A DNA stretch of 64,000 nucleotides from Earliella scabrosa (Eukaryota > Basidiomycota > Agaricomycetes > Polyporales > Polyporaceae): positions 930,001 through 994,000 of the forward strand of contig JABYQQ010000003.1 of assembly GCA_022605405.1 (NCBI GenBank). Direction: 5' to 3'. The notes under the pieces are model-generated. The model made no database searches, was not told where the DNA came from, and was given only the letters and a program-made list of their open reading frames with translations. Made by a program: the position numbers and the translations under genes. Below are positions 44,961 to 54,204 of this stretch, one piece after another (position 1 is the first letter of the stretch; every line of letters begins with the position of its first letter).

Positions 44961-46807
44961 TCATAACTCCCTCACGAGGTTCGACACCGGCGTCGCGCGG
45001 TACACCTTTGTCTGGTGCCGCGCGAGCTCGACCGTGACCGAGCCCGAGAACTCGCCGAGGCTCTTGCCCCACCGCCCCGCCGAGTCCTTCTGCCAGAGGT
45101 CGAAGAGCGTGAACGTGCCCGAGCCGAACTGGCGGCCCTGGTCGACGAACACGTCGAGCAGCGAGACGTCGACGGTCTGGTTCGCCGGCGAGGTGTTCAC
45201 CACCGCGAACACGAATACGCTAGACAAGAGAGAGGCGATGTGAGGAGGTGAGGGTATGTGTGATCCGAGAGCGCGTACTTGTTGGAGAGGCTGCCGGACC
45301 ATAGCTGGAGGTCACCGCCCTCAGGGACCGTGCGCTTCCAGACGCGGTTCGCAGGGCCGCTCGGGTCTTGGTTCGCCCCGATGATGGCGTCGTTCGTGAT
45401 TATCATCTTGGTTTCGTCCGACTATTGTGTCGTGTCAAGCAACGTTGGAGACGAAGAATGACGCGCATTACTCACCATGTTCGTGATGTCGTTGCCAAGG
45501 ATGAGCGGGCTTTTGACGAGGGCCCACATCGAGAAGTGCGTGACTGGTGGGCATTCACAGCTTTAGCATCATAGATGAGCTGCGAAGATAGGTCACACCG
45601 ACCATATTCGTCGAATGTCATCCCTCCATTGCCTACTTCCAGCATATCGAGGTCGTTCCAGTGGCCACGGCCAGCCTTCTGACCAAGAGGCGCAGCATAA
45701 TCGAGAATCCGCGTCACAGCGCAGTCTACCGGGGCAATCAGGGGTCGAACCACAGTTGACAGCTGGAACGCCTACGGAAGCCGGGGAGCTTGCAGTCGAG
45801 CATGTCGGCGCATGGGCACCTGTCGTCATAGCGGTCGAAATTCTATCCACATCGGCTAAGCTCGCGAAGGAACGATGACAAGTCCATGTACGTACATCGT
45901 AAATGTCGCCCGAAATACGCCAGCTGTTGGCAATGTTCTGAAGAGAAAGAATTGTCAGCAGACATCCCGACGTCGGATCATGCGCATACATACCACAGCG
46001 AAGTTCCAAGGGCCATCCTCTCCCCAGTTGCACATGGAGTACAGAATCGGACGCCCGGTAGCATTAAGCGCGCGCGACATGTTGTTGTAACGCTCAAAGG
46101 ATATCTGAGGGGTTCCCGCACGACCTTCATTGTTGCAGTTATCGTACTTGAGATAGTCAACACCCCACGACGCGTACGCCTGGGCATCGATCTCTTCGAA
46201 GTCGAGCGATCCAAACTTGCCACCGCAGGTGTACCTGAGGTCGAACCATGTTCAGGTCTGCGCACGCTCCGCTTAGTTTTTGAGTAGAGACTTACGTTCC
46301 AGCGCTGCTGTATATTCCAAGCTGAGGAATGTTCAGTGGGGCCCTTGACGGCCACATACAGGAATGCACGGACCTTGAGACCCATGTCATGAACCTTGTC
46401 TGCAAGGTCCTGAATCCCATTCGGGAATTTGCCGGTGTGGGCGATGGGCGCACCGGTGTCGGGGTCGCGAGCGTCCGCTTGCCAGCCTAGAATGACACAT
46501 GAGGTACGTACTGAAACATATAGGGTGGGTAGATGGACATACAGTCGTCCACGAGCACGTCTATAGAGGGGATAGATGTGAACGCAAGAACACATGTGCG
46601 CGAAATGGAGAACTCACAGTTGTACCCCAGTGCGTCCAAGCCATTGTCAATAAGGGCCCTGGCAGAGTTGAGGATGAGGTCCTCGTCAATACCACATCCG
46701 AACCGGTTCCATGTGTTCCACCCCATCTGCGGTGTGAGGGCTAGACCGTTGTTGAGGGCCATCACGGCCGGGAGAGCGGAGAGGAAGGAGAGGAGAGCGC
46801 GGGCCAT
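44961..46807 (-). CDS. Alpha-galactosidase, glycoside hydrolase family 27
   Basis: Secreted enzyme removing terminal alpha-1,6-galactose from galactomannans and raffinose-type sugars. ATG 46807 opens a signal peptide ('MARALLSFLSALPAVMA'). The mature start is 'GLALTPQMGWNTWNRFGC'. An 18-base exon (46543-46560) codes 'VLVDD' of the 'YVLVDDCW' motif. Further blocks: 'LGIYSSAGTYTCGGKFGS', the nucleophile region 'GVDYLKYDNCNNEG', 'YSMCNWGEDGPWNF', 'NSWRISGDIYD', 'FDRYDDRCPCADMLDCK', 'HCAVTRILDYAAPLGQKAG', 'RGHWNDLDMLEVGNGGMT', and 'VTHFSMWALVKSPLILGND'. The acid/base Asp region SWRISGD is present. The C-terminal beta domain ends at TGA 44961-44963, and the same frame continues for 39 codons into a membrane-anchor-like segment (separate entry). 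Confidence 0.93.
46543..46560 (-). other. 18-base microexon of the alpha-galactosidase gene
   Basis: Bounded by a ctatag acceptor and a gtatgt donor. It supplies the codons for the conserved GH27 'YVLVDDC' strand, with split codons at both ends. Confidence 0.75.
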
Positions 46808-47235
46808 GGCGAGAGTGGGGGCGGCCTTGGGCGCGGTGCAGATGTGATGGGCCTTTGAAAGAGGACTCGGAAGACGTCGAAGGCGAGAAGAGGAGGTCAG
46901 ACAGCCGAGGTGGACGTGATGGGAGAGACAGAAGGGGTTGCCCCAGGGATGCCCGTGCATATGCGGGGGTCAGATGACGATGCCGACGCACTGAACGTGA
47001 TCCTCGAAGCCGCTCCAATTGAGCTGGAGGATGCGCCGGGCCGTCTCGAACGGGCGCTGGACGCGACAGTGGCCTAGGAGCGGCGGCGAGCACCGTCTGC
47101 GTGACATTGTCAGTTGGTCGCTCAGTGTCTCTGCGCGCCTCGGGCAGGGTTGCGAGCGCCCATGCCTCCAAGCCTCCCCGTTTCGGAAGTGCACTGCCAC
47201 CCAGCGTCAGCGATCGGAGATCCGACGGTGTGGTT

Positions 47236-47243
47236 TGACGTCA
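47236..47243 (+). promoter_or_regulatory. CRE-like palindrome TGACGTCA, copy 1
   Basis: Perfect bZIP/CRE palindrome conserved in the second copy at 49384-49391 despite divergence around it. The function is inferred. Confidence 0.4.
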
Positions 47244-48092
47244 CGCGTCGTTCACTCTCGCTGGACGCCGTCTCTACGTGGACGCGTCCGGGCGGTTACT
47301 GGTCGCAGACAGTACACTCTCCGTCTCTCGCCTCTCGCTCTCGCCCCCGGTCCATCCATGCGCTCTCAGCTGCCAGCTCTAAGTTCCCGCTCGCCGTATC
47401 TCGCTTCCGCTGCCTGTCCGTCTGGCGCCGCGTTCCCACCTCCATGCATGAGCTCCATGTTGGTTTCCCAAGTTTCGGCATCGGACTTGTCATAACGACG
47501 CGACTCGGAGCAGGGCAACTTACGAGTGGCTTTGTGCCGCTTCAACACAATACGAGATGAGCCGGTCAGGCGGCCGCTAAACGGCAGCATTAGCAAGGTT
47601 TACGGGGCGTAGTCGAGCAATTCTCCTGACGGGCTTGCCCAGTGCGCTCACGTGGCAGTAACACTACGTACTACTGGGGCCAGCGATCGACTCGGAAAGG
47701 TTCTCCACCATCTCTGTTGTTCGTATATGTTACCCCCGAATGCTCACTCAATCCTGTCTCCGACACATCGGCATTCTGCCACACAGGGTCTCTACTAGCT
47801 CCTATTCCAAGCCTTACGGCAGGCGACTGCATCTCACCCGGCTCACCTGTCGGCTCAATTCCTCTTCCCATTTTGCGGCTTGGGGCGCAACCGCAATCTC
47901 CAGCCTGGGGCAGTGTTCTTACTTGAGGACATTGCCGCATGTCGAGTGTTCCGTAAGCTCTACGTACCAAACCAGCTGTCTAGTCACCGTGCCTCCTCAA
48001 CTCAGCTGATACCGGAAGCTGACTACCGCACAGACAGCAATGTGGCAAGACGCAGCGTTGCACTTGTACAGTCTCTCTGCAGGATGCTCGAG

Positions 48093-48098
48093 TATAAA
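48093..48098 (+). promoter_or_regulatory. TATA box of small gene 1
   Basis: gagtataaa lies 94 bases before the ATG at 48187 and is conserved in copy 2. Confidence 0.55.
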
Positions 48099-48186
48099 TT
48101 CTGCACGGTACTCTCCGCAATCCCTCAGACTATCAGCCTACAGAATACTCGTCGTACTTTTCCTCTCCCTCTTCGCGTTGAACGGC

Positions 48187-48551
48187 ATGTCTTCGAACGA
48201 CCAGAACGCTGGACAAACGGGGTACGTCTGCTCTCGGAAGTAGGGCAAGCCGATTCAATGGCTAACGCGAAGTCGTGTAGCCAAGGCCAGCCGGCGACCC
48301 AGAACACCACCAACACCTCTGGGGGAACTTCCCAGCCTCACAGTAAGTCCTCCTACTATATGTTGCATTGGATGTATCTTTAAGGGAATTTGACCACAGC
48401 GAAGGCAAAGAATGCCCCGTCGCCGATGGCGTACTTTGCCAGGCATGGCACTCCAACTTCGAGTGCTCAAGGCCAAAGTAACCCCCAAGGCCAAAGTAAC
48501 CCTCAAGGCCAAAGTAACCCTCAAGGACAGGGTGCTCCGAGTGGCCAGTGA
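48187..48551 (+). CDS. Small Q/N/G-rich protein 1 (novel, three exons)
   Basis: Exons 48187-48221, 48281-48342 and 48400-48551 code for 82 residues beginning 'MSSNDQNAGQTGQGQPATQN'. The protein is rich in Q, N, G, S and T, with no hydrophobic or catalytic features. Near the C-terminus a six-residue unit (GQSNPQ) is repeated three times. The gene has the same exon count, intron phases (2 then 1), donor types and acceptor strings as the small gene at 50422-50739, which strongly supports it as real. It is too short and split for simple frame searches. No known family; composition resembles prion-like or low-complexity interaction segments. Confidence 0.65.
48468..48521 (+). repeat. 18-base tandem repeat, three copies, inside small gene 1
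   Basis: Three units of caaggccaaagtaaccc followed by c or t are present, then a partial unit. Being 18 bases, each unit adds six residues without changing frame. The repeat is absent from the paralogue, where a single 'PQGQSGN' remains. Confidence 0.85.
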
Positions 48552-49383
48552 GGATATTGAGGCCCAATCGACCCATTGTCCGGTAACCGGACGACAAGCT
48601 TACACCCACATAATTCTATACTGTCCCGACCCATATAATCGCGTCTTCTTGTCATTATCATCGGTCCGTACTTGGGTCTCGGTTTACACCTAGCCACGAC
48701 CCAAGTAATGTAGCCTAGTAATAGACTTGTATCATACTTCGACCCATTCTGGGTTCCAAACATCGATTCGTATTCATTATAACTCTGGAAAATTCGCCTG
48801 CCTCGGAGTCTTGCAAGTCGCAAATCACAATGCAATCAGCATCGTGACTTACTTCCAGACGGCCCGCCTCACATGAGCCTACAAGCTTATCAGCGTGAAA
48901 GTGTAAGCTACGTAAGTGATAAGATTTTCTTGAAACAAGGGTACCAGTGATACTTCAAGTCTTCACTGAGAAGTCACGCCGGTGGAATGCGTGCCCATAG
49001 CAAGGCTGGCATGTTGAGCGCTCCAGCCCCTTGAAGCTCCTCAGGCATGGGGTTTCGCCGTGCCCACGTAAAGAGTTGTGAGAGTGCCGCTCTCAAAAGC
49101 TCTTCAGTAGATATATCATGCCAGTTACGTAGTGCCGCAAAGAAGAGCTTGAAGACTGCGATGTTATTAGTAAATAGAAGGTTTACATTTAGTACCGCAA
49201 AATTATGATATGTCAGTCCTGCCCATGACATACCTACGCTTTGACAGCTCATCGCGCCATCTCAGGCTCTTCGACCGGATCGAGAGTCGCTGTGCGGCTC
49301 AGGCGGCCGCAGTGGTCAACCCAGTCCCATTTTGGCAGACCACTGCCACCACCACCGTAAGCGATCGGAGATCGAATGTGGTT

Positions 49384-49391
49384 TGACGTCA
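49384..49391 (+). promoter_or_regulatory. CRE-like palindrome TGACGTCA, copy 2
   Basis: Counterpart of 47236-47243, in the same relative place. Confidence 0.4.
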
Positions 49392-50317
49392 CACCGGCAC
49401 GTCCGATTCTCTTTTGCTGGCAGTGGACGCGTTGACCGTCCGAGTATCTCAGACGAGCAGTACTCTGTTAGCAGACTCCGCCTCACGCCTTTATCTCGTC
49501 TCCGTGCTCGGACGTTCAATTGCGCTCCCAGTTTGAAGTTCCCGCTCGCCGCATCTCGCTTCCGCTGCAGCCTGAGTGGCACCGCGACCCCCCCGCCCTC
49601 CATGCCTTTCAAGTTGGGTTCGTCAGTTCGCCTCTCAACACATTCTTTTCTGCTGATTTTCTGCTGACTCGGATGATTCATTCTAGCACGCTGCCTCTCG
49701 TGTATCCGTGACCGTTTGGGTCGCCATGACAGTGGGCGACACGGACAGATCAGCAGCGCTTCATCACGATATCAATGCCATATTTGCCAATCAGAGCATT
49801 GTTGAGAGGCGCATCTACTGACGGGCTTGCACAGTGTGTCCTCGCGGCAATCCGATGATGTCCTGCCACTGGCACCAGCAATCGGAGTCCCTGAGCTTCA
49901 TGCAGTCTCTGGAGCCTTCCGTCGTTTGTGTGCGCAGCCTCCGCTGGTGCTCAACCACCCAGGCCTCCGACGCATCGGCTAATACCACACAGAGTCTCTA
50001 GCTCCCATCCCAAGTCCGACTCAACCCAATGGACGGCGACTACATCTCATCCGGCCTACAACATGCGACCTCAATTCCGCCCCCCTCATCGCACGATGCG
50101 GTTGGGGCGTAACCACAATTTCCAACCTGGAGCCTTGTTCTTGCCTGAGGACATTGCCTCATGCTCAGCCTACCGTAAGTCGTGCGCACTTGAATGGTTT
50201 CTCTTTTCACCATTCCTGCTCAACTCAGCTGCTAACGCGAAGCTAGTAGATACCTCACGGACGGCAATGTGGCTAGACACATAGTCGATCTCATACGATA
50301 GCCATGCATGCCCCGAG

Positions 50318-50324
50318 TATAAAA
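50318..50324 (+). promoter_or_regulatory. TATA box of small gene 2
   Basis: gagtataaaa lies 104 bases before the ATG at 50422 and is homologous to the copy 1 box. Confidence 0.55.
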
Positions 50325-50421
50325 TCTGCATGGTGCTCCTTGCAAACCCTCAGACTCAGTCTACCCTTCGAGCAGCTCACTGCCCACTACTCCTTTTCAG
50401 CCTACTGCCGATTGAGTCGCC

Positions 50422-50739
50422 ATGTCTTCGAACAACAACCAGAACGCCGGACAGACGGGGTACGCTCCCTTTCGGGAAGTAAGAGACTTCATGGCTAACG
50501 GTGGTCGATGTAGCCAAACGCAGCAGGCGCAGGCGCAGAGCACCAACACCAACGCTGGTGCTTCCCAGAAGCGTGAGTCTTCATCTATGCCAGTGGAAGT
50601 GTATTGTGTGTCAAGCCCTGATGTTGACTGAATTACAGCGAAGCCAAAGAACGGCCACGCCATAATGCATAGTGCGGCGAGGAAGATGCCAACGACTCCG
50701 CAAGGACAGAGTGGCAACAATGCTGGAGGGAACAGTTAG
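50422..50739 (+). CDS. Small Q/N-rich protein 2 (novel, three exons)
   Basis: Exons 50422-50459, 50514-50572 and 50639-50739 code for 65 residues starting 'MSSNNNQNAGQTGQTQQAQA'. It is the paralogue of the gene at 48187-48551: first exon nearly identical in protein, same gtacg donor after 'QTG', same phases, and a related third exon opening 'KPKNGHA' where gene 1 has 'KAKNAPS'. It lacks the six-residue repeat array. No known domain. Probably a lineage-specific family; expression is unproven. Confidence 0.62.
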
Positions 50740-51884
50740 TCAACACGCGGCGCTTCGTTTGGCACTAACGATGAACACTGGCGAACGATCGTTCGACAAA
50801 CTTACAACCGCATAATCCGAACCTATCACCACTATAATCTTGTCTATTTCTCATCCTCGGTCCGTGCTTAGATCTCGGTTAATGCGTAGCCAAGATCCAA
50901 GTAATGTATCCTAGTAGCTTCATAAGAATCGAATAATGTTCCGTCTCTTTCTGAGTCTTGGACAGTTCGCATACTTGAAATTTCAGCGCCGTTGCGTGCA
51001 GTTAGCCTCGGTCAAATTTCTTTAGTATGAGTGATGGGAAAATTTGCAGGGTAGCTGAAAGTTCAGACGATTTTGAGCAGAATTGTACTTGTCCCACGTC
51101 ATCCCGACGAGTTCATCAAACAAGTTTCTTCAGGCAGTCGCCGGACACCCCATGGGCGCTTCCTCACTTCTTACCTGCCAGTGACCATCATGTCGGTTGG
51201 CAGTGAGGGTACCACTATCTTGCCACAGTGCCGCCGCCTCGAGCCTGCCACCTGTTTTGAAGACACCGGTCAACCTCGCGGTAGACAGACACAGTCAATA
51301 CCGTCTGTGCTGAGGCATGCCCACGATTATCAGGTACTGGTGCCGTTGACGGGTGGCACTGCCACGCCTCACAACGCACGGTGGCAGCGAACCTTACTAT
51401 TCGACTCGGATATCGATCGCGCGCACGAACCCTGGCATCAAGTGAGTATATATTATATCTCACGCTTCATACGAACTAGACGTTGATGCTCAGTAGGCTC
51501 ACTGGGTGGAGCGACGCGAAACCGTTGAGTTCACGATGGATCTCTCCCGATCTCAGGAGTGCCATCTACTATGTAGTCCCAAGCATAGACCTCTCCAAGC
51601 AACTCTGGCTCGGTACATGAGGCGTGAGTCGCACCATATCGTAAAGCAAGGCGCACCGGTATACTCATTTCCAGTTGTGGCAGTCACGATGTCCACTGTC
51701 GTGGCTGAAAGCTTATTCTACCGCCCAAGGGAAGTCACAGGCTGTCCTGCTGCGAGCCTTGACCCTACTGCATGTTGTACAGCCGTCGAGACTTATAATC
51801 CGCGTCTGTTCAACGACATGGGGCAGAAAACCTCCACAACTCCCCACCCCTACCAACTGCCTGAAGAACGGACACGTCCCCATC
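50740..51884. promoter_or_regulatory. Flank between small gene 2 and RBR gene C
   Basis: The first 220 bases are the duplicated 3' flank. Then about 700 bases without supported genes, then the RBR C promoter, whose last roughly 190 bases match the 5' flank of RBR gene E. A TATA box is at 51793-51799. Confidence 0.5.
51793..51799 (+). promoter_or_regulatory. TATA box of RBR gene C
   Basis: cttataat lies about 90 bases before the ATG at 51885; genes D and E have cttataag in the same relative position. Confidence 0.55.
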
Positions 51885-53368
51885 ATGCAGCTTAGGCTCT
51901 CTCCAGCTAGATCTCTGTCATCATCATCCTCGTCCTCCTCGTCCCAATCGGGGAGGCACTCTCCCTCCCCTGTAGACGGCTTCACCGCGCTCATGACACA
52001 CATATCACGCTTGGGCCTCGCCGAACTCGACAACATGCTCGCCAAATGCGACGGCCCCAGCGGATCCACCCTGAGTGACGAGGAGCTCGCACTCGCACTC
52101 TTCGCCCAAGAGGCGGAAGGGCTCCTGCACATCGCCAAGGATCGCGCGCTCAGGTATGAAGACGACGAAGAACCTGACAGCTTGCTGGACGAGCTGCTGC
52201 GGATAGAGGAGGACGCGGAGTATGACCACGCGGTGGCCTTGGCCCTCTCGCAGGGGTTGAACCCTCCTCCACTTCATGTTCCTCGAGGTCGTCCGAGAAC
52301 ACGTCGACCGGTCAGGTAGGTCTCCTGGATTCGCTGATGACCGTTGATGATGTTCATACGTATTTCCAGAAGCTCTGTTGGTCGCTCTAATCTTGCTCCG
52401 CATCCACCTCCGACGATCGAGTCGCAGATATCGAAACCGCTGTAAGTGATGTCTGTGAAGAATGCCACTCATGACTGATCTCTGCCCTCGCATTCTACAG
52501 CCCTTCGCTACCGCGCTCTGAGTCTCCGAGTCCATCTCCGAGCGGATCTGCGAGGAGCCGATCGAATTCTTTGGGTTCTGCACAACTCTCAAGCTCAACC
52601 GCTGCAGCCAGAGGGTTCCCCCTGCCCGGAGCCCTTGCAATCCTTGGGGTGCCTACTGTCACGCGCGCACATCCGCCTTACAGGGACAGAGCTCAATCTC
52701 CTGGTCATATCAGCCACGTACCGCGAATCTCCCAACACATGCCTTCCACATCGACTGCCCACGCATCCGGTTCTCGACGAGCAGTACCTACGTGCATCGT
52801 ATGCCAGGACGAGATCGAGTACGCCATCATCTCCCTAGCATGCGGACACCTCCTCGACGCATCCTGCCTCCGGACCATGTTCGAGCGCGCAACGAGGGAC
52901 GAGTCGCTGTTCCCGCCCAAGTGCTGCCAGACCGTCATCGAGCTCGGACTCGCGCGCGACTATCTCGACGTACCCCTCATGGCGCTGTACCAGAGCAAGG
53001 CGCGCGAGTTCGGCACCAAGGACAGGGTGTACTGCTACAATCCCGTATGTTCGGCCTTTCTCGGTGGCGCGACTGCGGCCGCGACCGCCCTCCGGTGCGC
53101 GTACTGCCGCGCGGAGACGTGCGGGAGCTGCAAGGAAGCGGCGCACCCGGACCGTACCCGATGCTTGAACTCAGAGGAGGAAAGCAGGGACGAAGCGCTG
53201 CTTGCGTTCGCGAGAGAGCAGGGGTGGCAGCGATGCCCGGACTGCCGATACGTTGTGGAACGCACGGATGGGTGCTTCCACATGACGTGTCGGTGCGCGA
53301 AGGAGTTTTGCTACCTTTGCACGGCGACGTGGAAGACGTGTGAGTGCCCGCGCTTCGAGGATGCTTAG
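51885..53368 (+). CDS. RBR-type E3 ubiquitin ligase-like protein C with UIM-like N-terminus
   Basis: Three exons (51885-52315, 52370-52441, 52501-53368), 456 residues. Residues 65-77 carry 'DEELALALFAQEA', and residues 108-124 ('EEDAEYDHAVALALSQG') match the ubiquitin-interacting motif pattern (acidic patch, Ala, Ser). A Ser/Pro-rich linker leads to RING1 from Cys266 ('CIVCQDEIEYAIISLACGH'), IBR ('RVYCYNPVCSAFLGG', 'CRAETCGSCKEAAH') and RING2 from Cys413 ('CPDCRYVVERTDGCFHMTC', 'RCAKEFCYLCTATWKTC'). The putative thioester Cys is Cys426. The protein stops right after RING2, unlike gene A. All zinc-ligand positions look intact, so it is probably active. Confidence 0.87.
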
Positions 53369-54204
53369 GGATTGCGGTGGCCACTTGGGCTCGTGCAGCA
53401 GTACTTCCAGTGCATGTGTATACATCGGACAATTTGGTAAGCCTGGTAGCTTACAAGGAATCATTGGTGTGGGTTGAGTATCGGCAACCCTAGACACTGC
53501 CCGTAGCAGATCTATAACAAACTATTATTCCTGTCGCCAGAGTCTTGCCAGTACTTAGCTCCTCACTGTGTTGGTTTTGGAATCGGGCATGTTAGACTGT
53601 GCGGCATTAAGTACATGATGACCTGAGGAACCATGTTTGCGCGGCAGCCTGGGCTTAGGCTGAACCCCATATGGCAAGGGCGCCTTTGCGCATCCGAGTC
53701 CGCTTACACACTCCCGGGCCGGCATCCCTCCGGCCTGTTGGCATGGAACCTCATGGAACTGGCCACCACAATGGTCAGCATCAACAAATCTCTTGTGTAG
53801 ACCTGTCAATCCACAGCTAGCATGGTCAGTAATTCGAATTTTTACCAAAGCCAATGCTCAAGTTGGACCCTACATTGCTGCCAACCTTACTAGACTCGTT
53901 CTCTGAATCCGACTTCGACTAGATGCCTCAGGCTCTTTGAAATGTGGAAGGCGCATTGCTATGCTCGAAAGTCAGCGCTCGACTGCGGTAACGCAGCACG
54001 CACCCCATGATGCCAGTCTTCACTGGAGTCCATACTTGAACGGAATCCGCGCTGGCACATACCGCAGCATCTGCTCGAACTAGGAGCTTCATCGGTCAGT
54101 GCATAGTCATGTCGCTACGTATGACGGACTGCTGCGGCACTCAAGCCTGTGGCTTATAAGTCCCAGCTTCACTGCAAGGTATTTACCCCGCCAACACCTT
54201 CAAT
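53369..54204. promoter_or_regulatory. Flank between RBR genes C and D
   Basis: An 836-base gap. A minus-strand frame of 99 codons (53555-53854) shows no domain and is not called. A TATA box lies at 54154-54160. Confidence 0.45.
54154..54160 (+). promoter_or_regulatory. TATA box of RBR gene D
   Basis: cttataag is 45 bases before the ATG at 54205, matching the boxes of genes C and E. Confidence 0.5.

Larger units (their letters stand above)
46808..48186. other. Flank holding the upstream part of duplicated unit 1
   Basis: Contains the alpha-galactosidase promoter side and, from about 47200, the first copy of a diverged tandem duplication, including a TGACGTCA element (47236-47243), a conserved exon-like block (47880-47952) and a TATA box (48093-48098). 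No confident gene starts before 48187. Confidence 0.5.
47200..48780 (+). repeat. Tandem duplication, copy 1
   Basis: Collinear with 49335-50960 although diverged: both copies share 'gcgatcggagatc', a 'tggtttgacgtcac' block, a 'aagttcccgctcgccg' block, the exon-like block, a TATA box, a three-exon small gene, and the 3' flank up to the 'aagtaatgta' string. The offset between copies is about 2.15-2.24 kb. Confidence 0.75.
48552..50421. other. Stretch between the two small genes
   Basis: Contains the 3' flank of copy 1, a non-duplicated piece with a weak minus-strand frame at 48974-49252 (see findings), and the upstream part of copy 2 with its CRE palindrome (49384-49391), exon-like block (50102-50174) and TATA box (50318-50324). 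Confidence 0.5.
49335..50960 (+). repeat. Tandem duplication, copy 2
   Basis: Second copy of the unit at 47200-48780, same orientation. It keeps the same order of blocks, from the 'gcgatcggagatcg' string to the 3' 'ccaagtaatgta' string. Confidence 0.75.

Noticed and set aside
46970..47200. Minus-strand frame with 'RRILQLNWSGFEDHVQCVG'
   Set aside because: Looks protein-like over a short stretch, but it has no start, splice support or family, and it lies in the alpha-galactosidase promoter.
51073..51486. 137-codon frame upstream of RBR gene C
   Set aside because: No recognisable sequence, not present in the other RBR flanks, and it begins and ends arbitrarily.
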